Shown here piece by piece: positions 6,522 to 9,422 of a DNA stretch of 9,422 bases. The notes beneath the pieces were generated by a model, which worked only from the letters and a program-made list of their open reading frames with translations, searched no databases and was not told the DNA's origin. The stretch comes from JAWKWH01 sp041582695 (GTDB lineage: Bacteria > Pseudomonadota > Alphaproteobacteria > Rhizobiales > Rhizobiaceae), in the NCBI GenBank assembly GCA_041582695.1, contig JBFIBB010000129.1, positions 1 to 9,422 of the forward strand. The letters are read 5' to 3'. The position numbers and the translations under genes are program-made. Position 1 is the stretch's first letter; every line of letters begins with the position of its first letter.

Positions 6522-6775
6522 GAAACGGTACTCCGATACTCTCATGTTAGTCATGGTAAAGGAGCATGGTAACCGTGCCGTTAAGGCGCGGGTAACGGCT
6601 TGTTTGGGAAGGTTAACAGGCAGTTACGATCTGGCACCCACTCGCCTGCGAACCGGCCGTCAGGCTGACAAATAGGCAGCGGTTTTACCGTACATTAACC
6701 CTAACAGGAGGATAACGGGTCGGGATAAATCGCGGCCAATGGTGCGGCCGCTCGTCACGAAGGTGCGTTCCGGAG
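6522..6775. promoter_or_regulatory. Divergent promoter region of the export genes with CtrA-like boxes
   Basis: These 254 bases separate the co-polymerase (-) from the export lipoprotein (+) and should hold promoters for both. Three matches to the CtrA pattern TTAA-N7-TTAAC are seen: TTAA-N7-GTAAC at 6581-6596 (8 of 9), TTAA-N7-TTACG at 6613-6628 (7 of 9) and TTTA-N7-TTAAC at 6684-6699 (8 of 9). CATGGTAA also occurs twice in direct orientation (6552-6559, 6565-6572). A perfect AGGAGG at 6706-6711 is not followed by a usable start codon. No standard sigma-70 -35/-10 pair stands out. Binding by CtrA is inference. Confidence 0.45.
6531..6534 (-). promoter_or_regulatory. Ribosome binding site that decides the co-polymerase start
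   Basis: On the minus strand GGAG (6534-6531) lies nine bases before the ATG at 6521. The alternative in-frame ATGs at 6554 and 6545 have no purine-rich site upstream on that strand. Starting at 6521 gives MSGVQTVDSDIDVDLGKLF, a normal start for this family, where an acidic DIDL-type motif precedes helix 1. Confidence 0.6.
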
Positions 6776-7330
6776 ATGAGAAAATCATTCGGCATGATGG
6801 TGGTGCTGCTGATCGCGGCCGGATGTTCCGGCTACCGGCCCACACCGCCCGCATTCCACGAGGCCATCACCAAACCTTACGTGCTGGGTGCCGGCGACAG
6901 GGTCCGTGTCACCGTGTTCGAGCAGGAAGGCCTGAGCAACACCTATAATATCGACCAGTCCGGCTACCTCGCTTTTCCGCTGATCGGCGCCGTACCGGCG
7001 CGCGGCCTGACGGCTCAGCAGATCGAGCAGGAAATCGCCGCGAAACTTCGCGACGGATATGTCCGCAATCCCGACGTTTCGGTCGAGATCGACCGCTACC
7101 GGCCGATCTTCGTCATGGGTGAGGTCGGCGCTTCCGGCCAATACTCATATGTTCCCGACATGACCGTGCAGAAAGCGATAGCAATTGCCGGCGGCTTCTC
7201 CGCCCGGGCGAACCAATCGAATGTCGATGTCACCCGCGACATCAACGGCCGCGTTATCACCGGCCGTGTACTGACATCGGATCCGCTGTTGCCGGGCGAT
7301 ACCGTCTACATCCGCGAGCGGCTTTTCTGA
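6776..7330 (+). CDS. Polysaccharide export outer-membrane lipoprotein (Wza/GumB/ExoF type)
   Basis: Periplasmic/outer-membrane part of the exporter that passes the polymer out of the cell, partnering the co-polymerase encoded divergently. The 184-residue product has a lipoprotein signal: basic MRKSFG, hydrophobic core MMVVLLIA, then AAGC with Cys17 as the lipidation site (Ala rather than Leu at -3, slightly off consensus). The Poly_export domain follows (about 33-107: YVLGAGDRVRVTVFEQ, GYLAFPLIGAVPARGLT, NPDVSVEI), then one SLBB-like domain (about 109-160: FVMGEVGASGQY, AIAIAGGFSARA), and the closing LLPGDTVYIRERLF. It is much shorter than Wza (about 380) and lacks the C-terminal outer-membrane helix. 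The ATG at 6776 has GGAG directly next to it, which is too close; a weak AAGG lies 13 bases upstream. First gene of the rightward group. Confidence 0.93.
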   Translation: MRKSFGMMVVLLIAAGCSGYRPTPPAFHEAITKPYVLGAGDRVRVTVFEQEGLSNTYNIDQSGYLAFPLIGAVPARGLTAQQIEQEIAAKLRDGYVRNPDVSVEIDRYRPIFVMGEVGASGQYSYVPDMTVQKAIAIAGGFSARANQSNVDVTRDINGRVITGRVLTSDPLLPGDTVYIRERLF

Positions 7331-7361
7331 TCCGGGCGACGCGGGGGGATGGTCAAGGCAG

Positions 7362-8492
7362 GTGAATACCGGACTACGCATCGTACACTGTTTCCGCTCC
7401 CCGGTGGGCGGGATATTCCGGCACGTGCGCGATCTGGTCGGCGTTCAGAATCGTGCTGGTCACCAGATCGGTATCGTTTGCGATTCGGCCACCGGAGGCG
7501 AGTTCGAAGACAAGCTCTTTGCCGAACTGGAGCCTGTCCTCGCATTGGGAATTACAAGGCTGCCCATGCAGCGTCATATCGGGGTCGGCGATATTGCCGC
7601 CGCCTGGCGCACCTTTTGGGCCATCAGGAGATTGAAGCCGGACATCATCCACGGACACGGCGCCAAGGGCGGCACGTATGCGAGGATGTTCGGCTCACTG
7701 TTGCGGGTATCAGGGTCTCGCGTTGCCCGCCTTTATTCGCCGCATGGCGGCAGTCTGCATTACGACGAAGATACGCTGACCGGAAAAGCGATCTTCGCCG
7801 CCGAACGGATCATGGAGAGGTGGACGGACCACCTTCTGTTTGTCTCCGATTATGAGCGGCAGACCTATTTGAGGAAGGTCGGCGAACCGCGCGCCGCAAA
7901 CGCGGTCGTCTACAACGGTCTGCGCCCTGCCGAATTCGAGCCCGTGATACCGGCGTCCGGGGCGGCCGATTTCCTGTACATCGGCATGATGCGCGACCTT
8001 AAAGGTCCGGACCTCTTCATCGATGCGCTGTCGCTGGCAAGCCGCCAATCCGGCCACGACCTCAGCGCGGTCATGGTTGGCGACGGCGACGATCTACCCA
8101 AGTACAAGACCCAGGCCGCCAATCTGGGTCTTGCCGAAAAAATCAGGTTTCTCCCGCCCATGCCCGCACGTGATGCATTCAGCCTGGGCAGGACAATCGT
8201 GGTGCCGTCGCGCGCCGAGGCGATGCCCTATATCGTGCTCGAGGCGCTCGGCGGCGGCATGGCCATGATTGCCACCGACGTGGGCGGCATCCCGGAAATC
8301 TTTGCCTCCAAGCGCGAGTGGCTCTGCCAGCCTCAATCGGCGGCAATCGCAGAAGCCATGATCGCCGCGTATTCCAGGCCCGATGCGTTCAGCGAGCGAA
8401 TGCCGGAACTTTCCGAGCTGAGGGCGCGGTTCTCAGTGGAAGCGATGGCCGGATCGATCGAGGAAGCCTACCGCGCCGCGATGTCCGGCTGA
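7362..8492 (+). CDS. Glycosyltransferase family 4 (GT-B fold)
   Basis: Cytoplasmic retaining glycosyltransferase that would add a sugar to the lipid-linked repeat unit; donor and acceptor are not readable from sequence. Of 376 residues, the N-terminal Rossmann half starts LRIVHCFRSPVGGIFRHVRDL with the Gly-Gly donor loop (16-17); DIIHGHGAKGGTYAR (94-108) follows. The C-terminal half shows FLYIGMMRDLKGPDLFIDAL (204-223) and the GT4 EX7E motif, Glu286 and Glu294 in EAMPYIVLE, followed by ATDVGGIPEIF (304-314). The start is a GTG at 7362: no ATG lies in frame before the conserved LRIVH segment, and AAGG is three bases upstream, with a G-rich stretch at 7343-7348. It follows the lipoprotein gene by 31 bases, so co-transcription is likely. 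No frameshift or missing motif. Confidence 0.92.
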   Translation: MNTGLRIVHCFRSPVGGIFRHVRDLVGVQNRAGHQIGIVCDSATGGEFEDKLFAELEPVLALGITRLPMQRHIGVGDIAAAWRTFWAIRRLKPDIIHGHGAKGGTYARMFGSLLRVSGSRVARLYSPHGGSLHYDEDTLTGKAIFAAERIMERWTDHLLFVSDYERQTYLRKVGEPRAANAVVYNGLRPAEFEPVIPASGAADFLYIGMMRDLKGPDLFIDALSLASRQSGHDLSAVMVGDGDDLPKYKTQAANLGLAEKIRFLPPMPARDAFSLGRTIVVPSRAEAMPYIVLEALGGGMAMIATDVGGIPEIFASKREWLCQPQSAAIAEAMIAAYSRPDAFSERMPELSELRARFSVEAMAGSIEEAYRAAMSG

Positions 8493-8556
8493 TCCGCCAC
8501 GGCAAGGCTTTCTTAGGGGGTTTGCACTAGGGTTCGCGCGACAAGCGGACAGTGAA

Positions 8557-9422
8557 ATGAACAAGTTCGACCCCGAACAGCGATTCTCCGGTGCAGCGGT
8601 CCGGAACTTCGATGACGGCCAGGAGCCGGCAGAGCGCGATGCAGTTCCTGAAGCGCTCAATTCGATCGCCGACCAGGTGGCAGCGCAGTATCGCCGCGAC
8701 ACGATGTCTCCGGTCATGTTCGGCGGGCTGTTCAGGCTGTTCGAATTCAGCCTGATCGTTATTGCGGGCGCGGTCATCTATGCGACCTATATCGGCTTCA
8801 ACACCCACCTGGCCTGGTACTACCCCGGCATTATCCTGGCCGGCGCCACGCTGAACATCATACTGCTGGAATTTGGCGGCAACTACCGAATGTCGGTGTT
8901 GCGCGACCCGCTGCCGCGCATGAACCGCATCCTGCTTTCCTGGTGCGTCGTTTTCGCGCTGATGGCGCTCGCCGGCTTCTTCATGAAGAATTCGGCGGAG
9001 TTTTCACGCCTCTGGTTTGCCGGCTGGTTCGCCAGCGGATTGTTTGCAATGGTGATGCTGCGACTGATCATGGCGCGGCTGATCCGGCGCTGGGCGCGCA
9101 ACGGAACCATGGAGCGGCGCGCGGTGATCGTCGGCGGCGGCGCCATGGCCGAGGCATTGATCCGCGCCGTGGAGCGCCAGCCTGTCAACGACATACGCAT
9201 CTGCGGCATCTTCGATGACCGCGACGACGTGCGCTCGCCACCCATCGTCGCCGGTTATCCCAAACTCGGCACGATTCCGGAGCTGATAAAGTTCGCGCGT
9301 ATCGCGCGCATCGACATGCTGATCGTATCGCTGCCGCTGACGGCGGAGGAACGGGTGCTTTCGCTGCTGAAGAAGCTTTGGGTTTTGCCCGTCGACATAC
9401 GGCTGTCGGCGCACGCCAACCA
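8557..9422 (+). CDS. Polyprenyl-phosphate hexose-1-phosphate transferase, N-terminal part (WcaJ/WbaP/ExoY-like; runs off the window)
   Basis: Enzymes of this family move a hexose-1-phosphate from a UDP-sugar to undecaprenyl phosphate at the inner membrane, the first step of exopolysaccharide repeat-unit synthesis. The frame is open for 288 codons to the right edge. Seen: a hydrophilic N-terminus (1-54), four membrane segments (about 57-79, 88-107, 125-143, 150-170), then a Rossmann-like domain opening with RRAVIVGGGAMAEALIRAV (187-205) and FDDRDD (219-224), matching the CoA_binding_3 region of these proteins. The catalytic bacterial sugar transferase domain would follow beyond 9422 and is not visible, so activity and sugar specificity are inferred from architecture and context. 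ATG at 8557 has only a weak GGA eight bases upstream. It begins 64 bases after the GT4 gene, probably in the same transcript. Confidence 0.87.
   Translation, partial: MNKFDPEQRFSGAAVRNFDDGQEPAERDAVPEALNSIADQVAAQYRRDTMSPVMFGGLFRLFEFSLIVIAGAVIYATYIGFNTHLAWYYPGIILAGATLNIILLEFGGNYRMSVLRDPLPRMNRILLSWCVVFALMALAGFFMKNSAEFSRLWFAGWFASGLFAMVMLRLIMARLIRRWARNGTMERRAVIVGGGAMAEALIRAVERQPVNDIRICGIFDDRDDVRSPPIVAGYPKLGTIPELIKFARIARIDMLIVSLPLTAEERVLSLLKKLWVLPVDIRLSAHAN

Noticed and set aside
6522..6554. Upstream start for the co-polymerase at 6554
   Set aside because: No ribosome binding site precedes it on the minus strand, while GGAG sits nine bases before 6521. It would add 11 residues without changing the call, so it cannot be excluded.
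6552..6572. Direct repeat CATGGTAA twice, possible CRISPR-like or iteron start
   Set aside because: Only two 8-bp copies with a 5-base gap; no array, no neighbouring cas or rep gene. Kept only as possible regulatory words.
7349..7855. ATG-started frame of 168 codons preceded by a G-rich stretch
   Set aside because: It is out of phase with the GT4 gene, whose conserved LRIVH and GG loop lie in the GTG frame at 7362. Arg-rich shadow.
8493..8556. Gap between GT4 and phosphotransferase genes as a promoter or terminator
   Set aside because: No stem with T tract and no clear -35/-10 pair; the short distance and same strand favour read-through.

Overview
The window is a GC-rich chromosomal segment that looks like an alphaproteobacterium of the order Rhizobiales (Hyphomicrobiales), probably a Mesorhizobium, Hoeflea or other Phyllobacteriaceae-like genus. 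The basis is the protein families seen (type-2 ArgC, COX15-type CtaA, a DUF2842 membrane protein) and their order argC / ctaA / DUF2842. The genus is inference from recall; no search was run. No tRNA, rRNA, transposon, CRISPR array or prophage gene was recognised.

Left part (1-2058), housekeeping: the 3' two thirds of argC (+, cut by the window edge) converges with ctaA (-), which makes heme A for cytochrome oxidase. ctaA is divergent from a 71-residue DUF2842 membrane protein (+).

Middle and right part (2048-9422), surface polysaccharide locus: a NodB-type polysaccharide deacetylase (-) is divergent from a CelD/BcsL-type GNAT acyltransferase (+). Next comes a large Wzz/GumC-type polysaccharide co-polymerase (-), whose C-terminal BY-kinase-like domain has lost its Walker residues. 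Divergent from it runs a rightward group: a short polysaccharide-export outer-membrane lipoprotein (Wza/GumB/ExoF type), a GT4 glycosyltransferase, and the N-terminal half of a polyprenyl-phosphate hexose-1-phosphate transferase (WcaJ/WbaP/ExoY-like family), which runs off the right edge.

Taken together the genes describe the start, decoration and export of an exopolysaccharide. The phosphotransferase would load the first sugar on undecaprenyl phosphate and the GT4 enzyme would extend the repeat unit. Acyltransferase and deacetylase would set the acyl pattern, and the co-polymerase plus lipoprotein would control chain length and cross the periplasm and outer membrane. Flippase, polymerase and further glycosyltransferases are not in view and would be expected beyond 9422.

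The most notable non-coding signals are three TTAA-N7-TTAAC-like (CtrA-type) boxes in the divergent region 6522-6775, a 7-bp dyad in the divergent region 3107-3189 that resembles the TTAACCAT CtrA half-site, and a minus-strand intrinsic terminator embedded in the last codons of the plus-strand acyltransferase gene. I did not find a system I would call undescribed; the locus reads as a compact exopolysaccharide module with a pseudo-kinase co-polymerase.
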